From Eutreptiella sp. 'Long Island Sound 2002' (taxonomy: Eukaryota > Euglenozoa > Euglenophyceae > Eutreptiales > Eutreptiaceae): 64,000 bases of DNA. Shown here piece after piece: positions 55,101 through 63,818 of this stretch. Each line of letters starts with the position of its first letter. Position 1 is the first letter of the stretch. A model generated the notes under the pieces. That model saw only the letters and a list, made by a program, of their open reading frames with translations, was not told the DNA's origin and ran no database searches. The translations under genes and the position numbers were made by a program. The stretch covers positions 21,902,170 to 21,966,169 of the forward strand of contig OZ038399.1 of assembly GCA_964036045.1 (NCBI GenBank), given 5' to 3'.

Positions 55101-58100
55101 TCTCCTGTTTTTTTGCCAGACTCCCACAATTGATTCCCAGAACCCTTACCGTGCAGGCAATGTCTGGAGCTGTCGGGGAGGGTGGGAAAGTGTACTCTAT
55201 CGCCGCATACTCTGCCGCCATTCGCTGGAAAGCGGCCGCCTGAAAATTCCCTGGAACATCAGGGGAACATCGATTCTGTCTGGCTCTCGATGTTGGAAAC
55301 ACACTTCAGCACCTGTAATTACCTATGGTCACGGTCGACCTAACAGCATATTCTCTGGTGGTGGGGTGCTCATCGGAAAGATGCCAACACATCTTCGGCA
55401 GGCTCACTTTGCGTTCCGCACACGCCAGAAACTTGGCCTCCCAAATTTGCAGTCTGCCACAGACGTGGCACTCTCTCCCTATCAGAAAACCTTCATGCTT
55501 TACTTGCCCCCTTGTCTGCAGACTCAGATAATTGTTCACTGGGACCAGACTCGAAAGTGTGTCTTGCGGTCCTTGATTGAATACTTTCCCTTTCTTGACC
55601 CAAAACACTGTGACTATACCTTGTGAAACGATTGGGATTGACGGCACCCATGCCCTCTTTTGCCTCATTTGGCTACCTTCAATTGCATTGCACCATAGGT
55701 GAAGTGTCCTTGCACAGTAAATGCTGACCCAAGCTAGGTAAGCTGAAAACGTTCCTTGCTTGAACTGTTTGCACAAACTCTCATACGCTCCCTGTACCAG
55801 TTCCGTCTCTTTCATTTCGCCGATCGCAAGGACCCAGGCATCTGGATGGTTTGCGCATCTGCTTTCACCTGCTTCCAGTAAGTGCCCGCACTCTGAGCAT
55901 ACATTCCTGACATTGGGCACCACATCATGTTGCCCCGGGAATTCTTTCAGACATTCCGACCAGGACGATAAGATTGACAGAGTCCTCTCTCTGTTCTCCC
56001 TGACCTCTAGCCTTAGGGCTTAATAAATTTCCTGAAGCGGGTAAGGGCTGTTTTGCAGCTGTGGCAACAGAGATGGCATTCAGGATTTCTCTGAGACCTG
56101 ACCTGTCGCTACCTTCAGCATTGCTTCGGCAGCCCCTTCCGGCAGCCCTGCTGGAACCGGTGAAACCCTCCCATTGTTACCCCCTTCACCTTTTCCACCT
56201 GTTGGGTATGGTTCAGTCCGAGGGGAGTCTGATCTCATGCCTCTCGTGGGTCCTGTAGCCGTTCTCTGCCCTGCTCCGTCCATTGGCATTGCACTCCCTT
56301 GCGGGTTATATCCTGGCGGCATTGGGGGAGCGGGGTACTGAAATAGGGGGGGGCATCATTGGTGGGTATTGAAAATACGAACTCGCGAATTGCGGCCCCG
56401 GTGGAGGGCGCGGTGCCATGAATTGACCTTGACCACTGCTGCCGCCCGTGTCACCACCTGAGGTTCTTCTAGTCGGGTCCCTGTAGGACTCCGTGCCGAG
56501 ACGGTTCTGCATGAATTTCGGCAGTTCGTATGGCAGACCTTCCTTGTTTCGGGACCTCACTGTGAAGTCCTTTCCCGAGACTGTTCTCAGGGTTATGGTG
56601 GCTGCCCCTTGGGCAATGCCCGCCCATACTTCTTCGTCGTTTGTCCTGAACCAAAAACCTTTAGCACACGCTTCTGAGGTTATGTTCCATGTGTGCCCGA
56701 ACACCTGACGCAACACTTGATCGACCTCATTGTGGGGAATCTGACTGATTCCTGTTGCACACAAGGAGATTTTGGGCTTGTCAACCGATTGAGCACTTTG
56801 TGTGTAACCCACCACTCCTGGCGCCTGTGCTTGCGTCTGAGTCGCATTACTTGTTGCCATCACCTGATGTGTTCCTGACTGGCTGTCAATCATCATCGGT
56901 GACTTGATGGCCATCTGACCTCCCTGAGTATGTGACAAACCTGGACCGGTACCCTGTGGTAACAGTGAGTGACTCTGGTTGACATGCATCCATTGCGGCA
57001 CCGGGTTTGCTGCATAAGGCACTTGTTCCGCCTGGCCCTGTCCTCCGCTTGAGTGTAGCCCTAGGTAACCCTGCATTTGCTGAACGTGCACGGGAGGGGG
57101 TGGCATGAAGTTCCCTTGACCCTGACTCTGCGAACCCGAGCCTGTCTGATTGACATTTCCTGTGTTCATTTGTTGGTATGCTTGTGCATGCTGATTCATC
57201 TGTCCCGTTCCCTGACCCTGTGGGAGCAAGGTCGATCGGCTGATCGTGGAGTTGAACTGTGGTAGGGCTTTGAACTTCATCGCCCAATCTGGCACTTCTT
57301 TCGTGGCCATATTTTTTTGGATGCTCTTGTCAACAACGTCCAGTTGCTCCTTGTACTTTGCCTCTAGTACCAGTTTGAATATGCCTTCCCACAATTCTTG
57401 CTTGGAATCCACTCCCGTCAGTTGCATCCTGAGATCCCACGATAAATTTTCATCCATTCCCAGTACTGCACCCACTTTGCCCCAGTCCATCGCTTCCTCT
57501 GCCAACGGCGTCGGCACTGCTGTGAGATTTTCCAAGAAGCCCGCTTTTTGCTGGTCTGTGGCTTCTTTAGAAACACCTCTCATCTGTACCCAGTCCTTCC
57601 ACGACTTCAGTGCTTCCACAGCCGATTGAGGCTCATTTGCCAAATGCGGTGAATGCACTGTCAGCAAATTTGCAAGCTGCTTCCCTGTGTCGATCCTCAG
57701 CAGGAGTGGTAGTAGCCCATGTGCTGCAGCCAGCCTGGACATGTACATGTACAAACCTCTTCCGAAGTCTTGCGCTTCTTCTGGTGACGCTCCTTTGCAG
57801 ATTTTCTTTCATCAGCATCTATGGATAGTCTTCTTTAGGCACTTTTATTGACGGCGGCAGATCCTGTTCGAACACTGATGCGTCCATGGAAAAGTTTGGG
57901 TGTCCAGGAGCAAGAACTCTTGGCTGCCGTGGTCTGACCCCTTGACCATTCCAGATTGCACCCAACGGGTCTGGACTTTCTCCTCTCACTGGCGATGGGC
58001 TCCTTCTCTCCTCTTGGCCTGCTCCTGGCAGTGGTGGATGTGGTTTGACTCCCGGTAGTATGGCCGTGACTGTCGCTCTAATGGCTGCACTCGATACTGG

Positions 58101-61100
58101 GGACGGATCTGGAGACCCATCCTCACCACAAGCTCCATTCCACAGCTCTTGCTTGCCTTGCTTTTTGGCCAACACACTGTCTATGGCCCTATGGCCCTAA
58201 CCCTAACCCACTGTCGATGGCACTGCTCGCGTTTGATTTTTCCCCGACAGAGGCTTGGCCTGGTTAATCCATGCTCCAATGACTTGAGGTCGTCCTCCCA
58301 CTGCAGCTCTCACTTCTTGTGCTCCGGCATCCCACATAAAGGCATTTATAACTTCCGCCACAAAAAGGTCATCATCGTCCCCTTGAAAGGCTGCTATGGT
58401 TTCCCTCATCTGGTCAATTGTCTCTTGCAGCGAGAACACAAAGCTGTTTGGAAACTTGTTGCGAACCAGTGCTCTGTCTGTTTTCGATATGAGTCCCTTT
58501 TTAACAGACAGCCAGAATCCGAACGAGTGTACCAGAGTGCCGGTCAGGGGTATCCCTGGGACCTCCGTTCCTGATTTGCCATGAACCCCAATCAATGCAT
58601 GCCAATTCCTCTCTGTCTTCTGTGATTCTAGTGACCGTCCACAGGTTCGCTGGGGTGATACTCTTTCGCTGCTTGGTCAGCTCCCACGTGGCAAACTGTC
58701 CCTCATCCATGCTGTTTTGCCCTACCGAATACGCTCTGCAATCATACAAGTCGTGCTCTGTCCTGACTTTCGACACACAGCCCTGATTCGTCACAGCACT
58801 TCCCTTTCCTCTGCTGACCCAGCTTTTTCCTTATCTCCGCATCGTCACTGCAGTTGCCCATTCGTGGAGCATGTTCTTCACAGCACTCTAATCCCTCCCT
58901 TCACACCCTGCAGTTTCGTCAAAGCACCCCTACCTTCCTCCGTTCCCTTGACGGAGGTACTCTCACTTGTGCCCTCGACTCTTACCACTGGCATTCTTGC
59001 TGCCTTCACGTCTCGCATCTCTCACTCAGATCTCCCTCCATCGCCTCACCCTATGCCTGTCACTTGGTGTTCAACCGCTGAAGGCGGCCTCTGCTCCACT
59101 ACTTCGGCGGAGCCCTTCGCGGATCTTGTACATCGGATTGGTTTGGCCCCTCACCTGCCCCTCCCTTCTAAACTTTGGTCATCCTCTCTGTGCGAATGAT
59201 TTTGGGAATACGGGTCGTACCGTTCCAGACGGTCACTGCTCCGTTTCCATGATGGAGCCTCTCTCCGGGAGCAGACTTTAAATAGACAAGCAACTCAATT
59301 TCCTGGCGCAAAGTCATTGATTTGTCCGTACTCGACGGACACTGCTCCGCTTCCCAGACGGAGCCTCTTTCATGACATGGACACATGGCGAGCAGACAAT
59401 CAGACTTCACAGTCACTGCTTTAACCGTTCTTGACGGTCGCCGCTCCGTTCCCGTGACGGAGCCCCTCCCTGTTCAGAAACTTTCAGCGGACTAGCAAAA
59501 CTCGTGCTCCCTCCCCGTCTACTGAGTGCATAGTCTGTTCCTCAACTGTTCTAGACGGTCACTGCTCCGTTGCTCTGACGGAGCCTCTCTGTGAAACACG
59601 ACAGTTAATATTCATCCAGTTCACCTTTCCCCTGAGCCTCTGATGCTGCTCTCTATTCTACAGGGTTCCTGATTTCTGATTCTGCGTGGCTGCTGGGAGG
59701 CTCACTGCGCTGACTCGAGGTCTGTGTTTGGCCACCTTTTGTGTCCTCTGGCCATAATGCATGTTGAACAATGTCCAGCAGGTCTGCTCTGGCACTCATC
59801 GTGAATCTTTGGAGAGTGGAGGAGTACATCGTCATGGACATTGTGATCTTTGTGGATAGATCCCTTTTCCCTCCCGGCAGTAGTCTGAAGTATTGCTTGC
59901 CCAGATGGGCACCCTCTTTGTCCTTGAACGGAGCCCACGCAGCCAAAGGCCACGTTTGCTTTGTGACTCTCAGCAGGTGTGACATGAACTGTTCTAGTGC
60001 CTCTCTCAGGTGTTTTTCTTCTACAGGGGGAGTTACCAACATTGCAAGCCAGCCTGACGTCCTTCCATGCAGTGAGTATTTGGCGACCATCGGGGCCAGG
60101 CGTGCAGCATGTTTGTCCCAGAACTGTCCTGCACGATTCAATGCTCGGTTGCGCTGAGCATTCTGGGATCGCAAGCGGAAGACGGTGCCATGGGTGTCAC
60201 GCGGATCGGACGAAGTGGACTCGGCAATTGCATACGCACTCTTTCTGGACGTGCTCGTGGATACGGCTGCACCTGTGGTCGAGCTGCTGGTTTCCGAGAC
60301 TTCCAGGGACCTGTTCGATAACGCCTGGTACTGGGCCCATACTCGGCCGGTGCGTGGTGCATCGCTCCCAGCAGCACAGTTCTCGTACCGGAACGGAAGC
60401 AACGGTCGCTCCATCTGCAGTCTCACCAGCTGTGTCGTGTGCGTGTCGACTTTGCTGGAAGATTGCACGCTCACTCCGAGTCCCGCTGTGCTCCTGTGGA
60501 TGATCACACCATGACTCCCAACTGTCAATGACTCCGGTTTGGCCCATCATCGGCATCGCAGACGCACCCTCTGCAGTTCGATCAACAGCGTGTGCGGACT
60601 GACCACCGGGGGGGTGAACGCATCCCCCACTGGTTACTATCTGCTGCTGCCGGTCACTCCACAGTCCCCACTCGAGGGGGGTACGGTCACGGTCCATGCG
60701 AGCTCACATACAACGGGGCTGATGGCCTGCATTGGAGGGGGCATGTCGAGCAGTCTTCTTTTCCTGCGCTGTGTGACACGGTGCATCTATGACACATTTT
60801 TCTACAGTTTTTTCACAGTATTTACAGCTCTCTAGTCTTCGACCTGTCTTGTGCGCGCTCTCTTTTGTTGACCTTCCATCCTCGCTCCTTCGCCCTTCCT
60901 GTCCCCTTCCCTCCCTGTTCTCTTGCACCCCTCTCTCTATCGTTCTCTATTCGTTGTTCTTATGTACATTTAAGAGATAACTTGAATTGAGAGTAACTTT
61001 GAACGAGATACCAACCTTACCAGATGAGAGGCGGCTCCACCGTTTTTCCGCACACACCGCTCAAAACCTCGAGCGACTGCCCCACCGGCGCCGGGAGCCA

Positions 61101-63818
61101 CACTCGGGCCGGACTGACGGGAAGAGGCAGGAACAAACAGAGTAGACCACAGACGACAACCGCCATTGGTCTACCCCTTGCGACCCCCTGTTGTAGTGTA
61201 GTGTAGTGTAGTGTAGTGTAGTGTAGTGTAGTGTAGTGTAGTGTAGTGTAGTGTAGTGTAGTGTAGTGTAGTGTAGTGTAGTGTAGTGTAGTGTAGTGTA
61301 GTGTAGTGTAGTGTAGTGTAGTGTAGTGTAGTGTAGTGTAGTGTAGTGTAGTGTAGTGTAGTGTAGTGTAGTGTAGTGTAGTGTAGTGTAGTGTAGTGTA
61401 GTGTAGTGTAGTGTAGTGTAGTGTAGTGTAGTGTAGTGTAGTGTAGTGTAGTGTAGTGTAGTGTAGTGTAGTGTAGTGTAGTGTAGTGTAGTGTAGTGTA
61501 GTGTAGTGTAGTGTAGTGTAGTGCAGTCCAGTGGAGTGGAGTGGAGTGGAGTGGAGTGGAGTGGAGTGGAGTGGAGTGGAGAAGAGTGGAGTGGAGTGGA
61601 GTGGAGTGGAGTGGAGTGGAGTGGAGTGGAGTGGAGTGGAGTGGAGTGGAGTGGAGTGGAGTGGAGTGGAGTGGAGTGGAGTGGAGTGGAGTGGAGTGGA
61701 GTGGAGTGGAGTGGAGTGTAGTGCTGTGCTGTGCGGTGCTGTGTTCTGCGGTGCTGTGTTCTGCGGTGCTGTGTTGAGTGCCGTATGACCACTCTGCCCC
61801 CACTCTGTCAATGGGGCCTGAGCCAGGGAGGCATTAGAAGGGAAGGGACCTCAGAGGTGGCTTTACAGGCGGTTCAATAGGAGGTTGGAGGAGGTTGCCA
61901 AAGCAGTTGGGGGCGGGAACTGTCGGTTACAAATGTGGCATCAAAACAGCGTGGCGCACCAGATCCAAAGAGGGTTAGCGGGCGCGGCTGGGGCGAAGGG
62001 CCTCGGTTACGTTGGGTTGGGTTGAGTTGGGTTGCGTTGGATTCGGCTGGGCTTTGTTGGATCTCATCGGACAAGGATTGGGTAGAATTGGGTTTGGATA
62101 ATGGATTTCATGGCTCCCTCGGCTTGCAAACACGGTGATTCACGGGCATTCGGCCTTCATAGAAGTGTGTTGCCCGTGGATTTTACCTTCCTCGTGCTCC
62201 ACAGCCCATCACCCCTCTCACAGATGGTTCTCAGAGCCGGCCAATGCCATGCAACCACTTTTGACGTACGGTCACGTGGTGGACAGCTCCAACGTTTACA
62301 ACTACTTTCCTCTTCATTTCCAGTACACCGGCGACCGGTCTGCCACACTGTGCATTGCGTGTATCCCGGTGCCCCCACCACAACGTCGGATGCGATTGGG
62401 CAGCCTAACCCGATCCTACCCCCAGCCCCAACAACACACTTGCTTTTACAAGTGCACTGAGGAAATCGGTCCTTTGCTAATGCTCATCCGCTTCCATCCC
62501 CTGACCCCCCAGTGCCCAAGCCAGATGACCTACATCCCGTCCCCCTCACTGTGTTTATGCCTTCAACGGCACATGCCCCTTCATGTGCATCCCCACTGTC
62601 CATTCCGCATTCCCCGGCAGACCCTTCACCCTCTGCATCTGCACCTGCGCTGTCCGTACCAAATACCGTCCGTCTTCGGGCCTTGCGACGGCATGCGGAA
62701 GTGCTGGCACGGTTCAGTTCTGTAACTCCTGTCGGGACGGACCGTGTGTGTTCTTTGTAAGCGTGCCTCGAGAGAATTGTTCTATGGAAAAGGATTTACA
62801 CGACATATTGTCGCCTGTCATCTGCTGCTGATTGCTGCCACAGTCATGGGCTATTTGCTTGTTGCCTGTCGCTTGTCGCCTGCTGCTCGCTGCATCATTG
62901 CTGCTGCCGACCAAAGCGACCTCAAAGCAGCAGCCCGACCAACGTCTCTTGTTGACAGATCGAATTGGGCAGCGGTGAAGTCACAGGTCGAGGCTAAAGA
63001 CCCAGAGTGGTACGTGTCGTACGTGGGAGGAGACCTGACAAGACTCATGCGTATCTGTCGCATGATTCACATTGATGAGCAGGTACCAGCGCTGCCGCCC
63101 TGTCACTGCGTCGTGCTCTTCATCTCTTTTGGACCACCACCAATTCTTTTGGTCTGCAGGCGCCTGAGCATATGGAGACCCTCATAAATCTGAAACCGGT
63201 TAGTGTAACGAATGAATTGTTCGCCACCCGTGAACTTTGGCGGCAGCTGACGCACATCAAGAATTCAATGGCATCTGTGCGGAAGCAGCTCGACGACGAG
63301 GAACCCTGGACACTGCAGCTGGATGTCACACGCAGGTCTGCCAGGACGTGTTTTAGGGTGTGGGCGTTTCTCTCTCTCACCTCAACCCTCACCACCTTCT
63401 CGTCCTGCACGCAAGAATTGCAGCAGCAGCAGCAGCAGCAGGAGGAGGAGGAGGAGGAGGAGGAGGAGGAGGAGGAGGAGGAGGAGGAGGAGAAGGAGGA
63501 GGAGGAGGAGGAGGAGGAGGAGGAGGAGGAGGAGGAGGAGGAGGAGGAGGAGGAGAACGATCAGTAGGGGTGCAGGCGGAGGATCAGGAGCAGAAGGGCC
63601 CGCGGGAGGCAGGAAAGGAGAAAGAGGAGGACAAGGGCGACGAGCAGGAAGCTGATGGAGCGCAGGAGTGCGCGCAGCAGGAGGAGCAGGAGGGGAAAGA
63701 GGAGACAGAGTTGGATGGGGGATGCATCACCACCACTGCTACCACCACCACCACCTCCTCCTGGAGAGGCCCTGCCAGGCCCCCTGACACCCAAGCCTTT
63801 CACCTTCCAGCACTCTGA
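46135..63818 (+). CDS. SET-domain methyltransferase-like protein (Rubisco LSMT/SETD type), nine exons
   Basis: Exons: 46135-46417, 46846-47048, 47634-47936, 49125-49394, 49966-50231, 62224-62322, 62959-63082, 63160-63335 and 63416-63818 (2127 nt, 708 residues; all phases agree). The start is a signal peptide (MLWAVAFCLAALLLQ). Exon 3 carries the N-SET strand EGFGLVSNRVYAPGDRIM. Exon 4 has SPFYRLVLRLL and YTDWMYTLP, the inserted helical region. Exon 5 has LERWHWACAVVTSRSATLW (the F-x-WA-x-x-x-V-x-SR block), LVPGLHILSHG and ASRVYRKGERIHF. Exon 6 gives NAMQPLLTYGHVV (the SN-x-x-LL-x-x-YG block). Exons 7-8 resemble the Rubis-substrate-binding domain (LTRLMRICRMI, PVSVTNELFATREL). The NHS motif reads SHG and the usual IxYG tyrosine is Trp, so activity may be lost. 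Family members methylate lysines of Rubisco, aldolase, actin or ribosomal proteins. Exons 1-2 are the least certain part. Intron 5 holds a LINE. Confidence 0.68.
50327..50534 (+). repeat. (GTGTT)n - (GTGTA)n - (TAG)n arrays
   Basis: GTGTT units run from 50327 to about 50393, GTGTA units from 50397 to 50517 with one AATGT variant, and TAG units from 50515 to 50534. The TAG tract touches the 3' end of the minus-strand LINE, where it reads as (CTA)n followed by (CTACA)n. It may be the element's 3' tail. Confidence 0.95.
51112..55923 (-). pseudogene. LINE ORF2: zinc finger, AP endonuclease, RT, RNase H
   Basis: One frame runs 1604 codons with four stops: TGA at 55308, TAG at 53136, TGA at 52104 and a TAG near 51980. 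I see no frameshift. The N-terminal part has Cys clusters (VCSECGHLLEAGESRC and CHVCGRLQIWEAKFLAC). From 55302 comes the endonuclease: GINCGSLAK, DPDILCLQEVW (catalytic Glu), LQGDINTDD, and GLSSHFALLFEL where SDH is usual. RT blocks: FLVDWDEKNAFCNV (A), HGGPEGGSMGVGIFNNMG (B), ICYSDDRRGFA (C). The RNase H start reads CSNGSKKGDRIGWA, so the first Asp is Asn. The later SSWSAEW Glu, an ADNATAV block and a CDDLAKEAADHAKAW end are kept. A long C-terminal region to 51112 is of unknown role. The first TGA may simply mark the real start of ORF2 at about 55302. Confidence 0.8.
56080..57754 (-). CDS. LINE ORF1, Gln-rich, with frameshift at a C8 run
   Basis: The main frame (57754-56306, 482 codons) starts with a helical region (SAVEALKSWKDWVQMRG, QELWEGIFKLVLEAKYKEQL). 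It continues with a Gln/Gly/Asn-rich disordered middle (residues about 175-330) and a folded C-terminal part. That last part (ISQIPHNEVDQVLRQVFG, WFRTNDEEVWAGIAQGAA, LRTVSGKDFTVRSR) resembles an RNA-binding fold. At a run of eight C (plus-strand G8 at 56346-56353) another frame takes over and stays protein-like to 56080 (MPPGYNPQGSAMPMDG, then LPEGAAEAMLKVATGQ). I read this as one ORF with a one-base slip. It would bind element RNA. The upstream frame near 57.8 kb (Lys/Arg-rich) may be its N-terminus. Confidence 0.6.
57819..58794 (-). pseudogene. LINE middle ORF, interrupted
   Basis: Three coding-like pieces in order: 58794-about 58590 (GQFATWELTKQRKSITPANL), 58595-58203 (SFGFWLSVKKGLISKTDRAL, ETIDQMRETIAAFQGDDDDL) and 58175-57819 (Pro/Ser-rich, ending FEQDLPPSIKVPKEDYP). 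A frameshift near 58590 separates the first two. A 34-base telomere-repeat insertion with a stop separates the second and third. The fold is not recognised. It is probably an N-terminal part of ORF1 or a separate Gag-like ORF. Confidence 0.45.
58175..58215 (+). repeat. Telomere-like insertion with 7-bp flanking duplication
   Basis: TATGGCCCTATGGCCCTAACCCTAACC (27 bases) is flanked on both sides by CACTGTC (58175-58181 and 58209-58215). The insert contains two CCCTAA units plus two degenerate CCCTATGG units. This looks like a break filled with telomeric repeats inside the LINE ORF. Confidence 0.7.
58937..58957. repeat. Single CCTCCGT/ACGGAGG hairpin
   Basis: A perfect 7-bp stem with a TCCCTTG loop. 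It has the same design as the second hairpin of the array at 59.2-59.6 kb and is probably a lone relative. Confidence 0.6.
59219..59584. repeat. Tandem array of four double hairpins
   Basis: Four units (59219-59258, 59324-59364, 59424-59463, 59545-59584) at spacings of about 100-121 bp. Each has a first hairpin (ACCGT-5 nt-ACGGT; unit two GTCCGT-ACTCG-ACGGAC) and, five to seven bases on, a second hairpin (GCTCCGT-7 nt-ACGGAGC or close). Loop sizes of 5 and 7 are kept while loop sequences vary. The stems hold conserved pairs with a few wobbles, and unit two gains an extra G-C pair. Spacer sequence between units is not conserved. It lies between LINE ORFs and reads the same way on both strands. 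Confidence 0.8.
59653..60528 (-). CDS. LINE 5' ORF, unknown
   Basis: A 291-codon frame. The first 125 residues are Ser/Thr/Arg-rich. From about residue 130 the sequence looks folded: NRALNRAGQFWDKHAARLAP, LHGRTSGWLAMLVTPP, EEKHLREALEQFMSHLLRV, HLGKQYFRLLPGGKRDL and FTMSARADLLDIVQHALW. It ends in a Ser/Pro-rich tail. No known motif is seen. Its place before ORF1 in a non-LTR element suggests a structural (Gag-like) role, but it could be a separate gene carried or landed upon. Frames overlap it on the plus strand but are less protein-like. Confidence 0.45.
   Translation of the reverse strand: MTVGSHGVIIHRSTAGLGVSVQSSSKVDTHTTQLVRLQMERPLLPFRYENCAAGSDAPRTGRVWAQYQALSNRSLEVSETSSSTTGAAVSTSTSRKSAYAIAESTSSDPRDTHGTVFRLRSQNAQRNRALNRAGQFWDKHAARLAPMVAKYSLHGRTSGWLAMLVTPPVEEKHLREALEQFMSHLLRVTKQTWPLAAWAPFKDKEGAHLGKQYFRLLPGGKRDLSTKITMSMTMYSSTLQRFTMSARADLLDIVQHALWPEDTKGGQTQTSSQRSEPPSSHAESEIRNPVE
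61193..61775 (+). repeat. (GTGTA)n - (GTGGA)n - (GTGCT)n arrays
   Basis: About 65 perfect GTGTA units (61193-61522), then about 37 GTGGA units with one AAGAG variant (61531-61715), then mixed GTGCT, GTGCG and GTTCT units to 61775. It abuts the 5' end of the LINE. Minus-strand frames of HYTTL or HSTPL repeats across it are not proteins. Confidence 0.97.
62005..62100 (+). repeat. Degenerate TTGGG pentamer tract
   Basis: Repeated TTGGG with variants TTGAG, TTGCG and TTGGA decaying into TTGGGT. Confidence 0.6.
63416..63557 (+). repeat. (CAG)7 - (GGA)n trinucleotide tract in last exon
   Basis: A CAG tract leads into about 43 GGA units with one AGAAGG break. In the phase set by the previous exon it encodes Ala7 followed by a long Gly run. 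The other two frames would give Gln-Glu or Ser-Arg runs. Confidence 0.9.

Larger units (their letters stand above)
50535..61190 (-). mobile_element. Non-LTR retrotransposon (LINE), about 10.6 kb
   Basis: All coding sequence here is on the minus strand. The order is a 5' ORF (60528-59653), a hairpin array, a middle ORF (58794-57819), a Gln-rich ORF1 (57754-56080) and an ORF2 with endonuclease, RT and RNase H (55923-51112). There are no LTRs. The 3' end runs into (CTA)n and (CTACA)n, and the 5' end abuts a (CTACA)n array at 61190. Both arrays have the same pentamer, so the element either inserted inside a pentamer array or carries that tail itself. The endonuclease is AP-type, so this is not an R2-type element. 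Whether 59.6-61.2 kb belongs to the same element is inference from strand and boundaries. It lies in intron 5 of the SET gene, opposite to its transcription. Confidence 0.75.

Noticed and set aside
54233-55243. 336-codon plus frame
   Set aside because: Antisense shadow of the LINE endonuclease region.
61017-61811. Long minus-strand frames of HYTTL and HSTPL repeats, and plus-strand VEWSG repeats
   Set aside because: They are translations of pentanucleotide arrays. A five-base unit without stops leaves every frame open.
63172-63567. Poly-Glu frame after the SET gene
   Set aside because: It needs the intron 63336-63415 to be retained. The spliced phase leads to the Ala-Gly frame instead.
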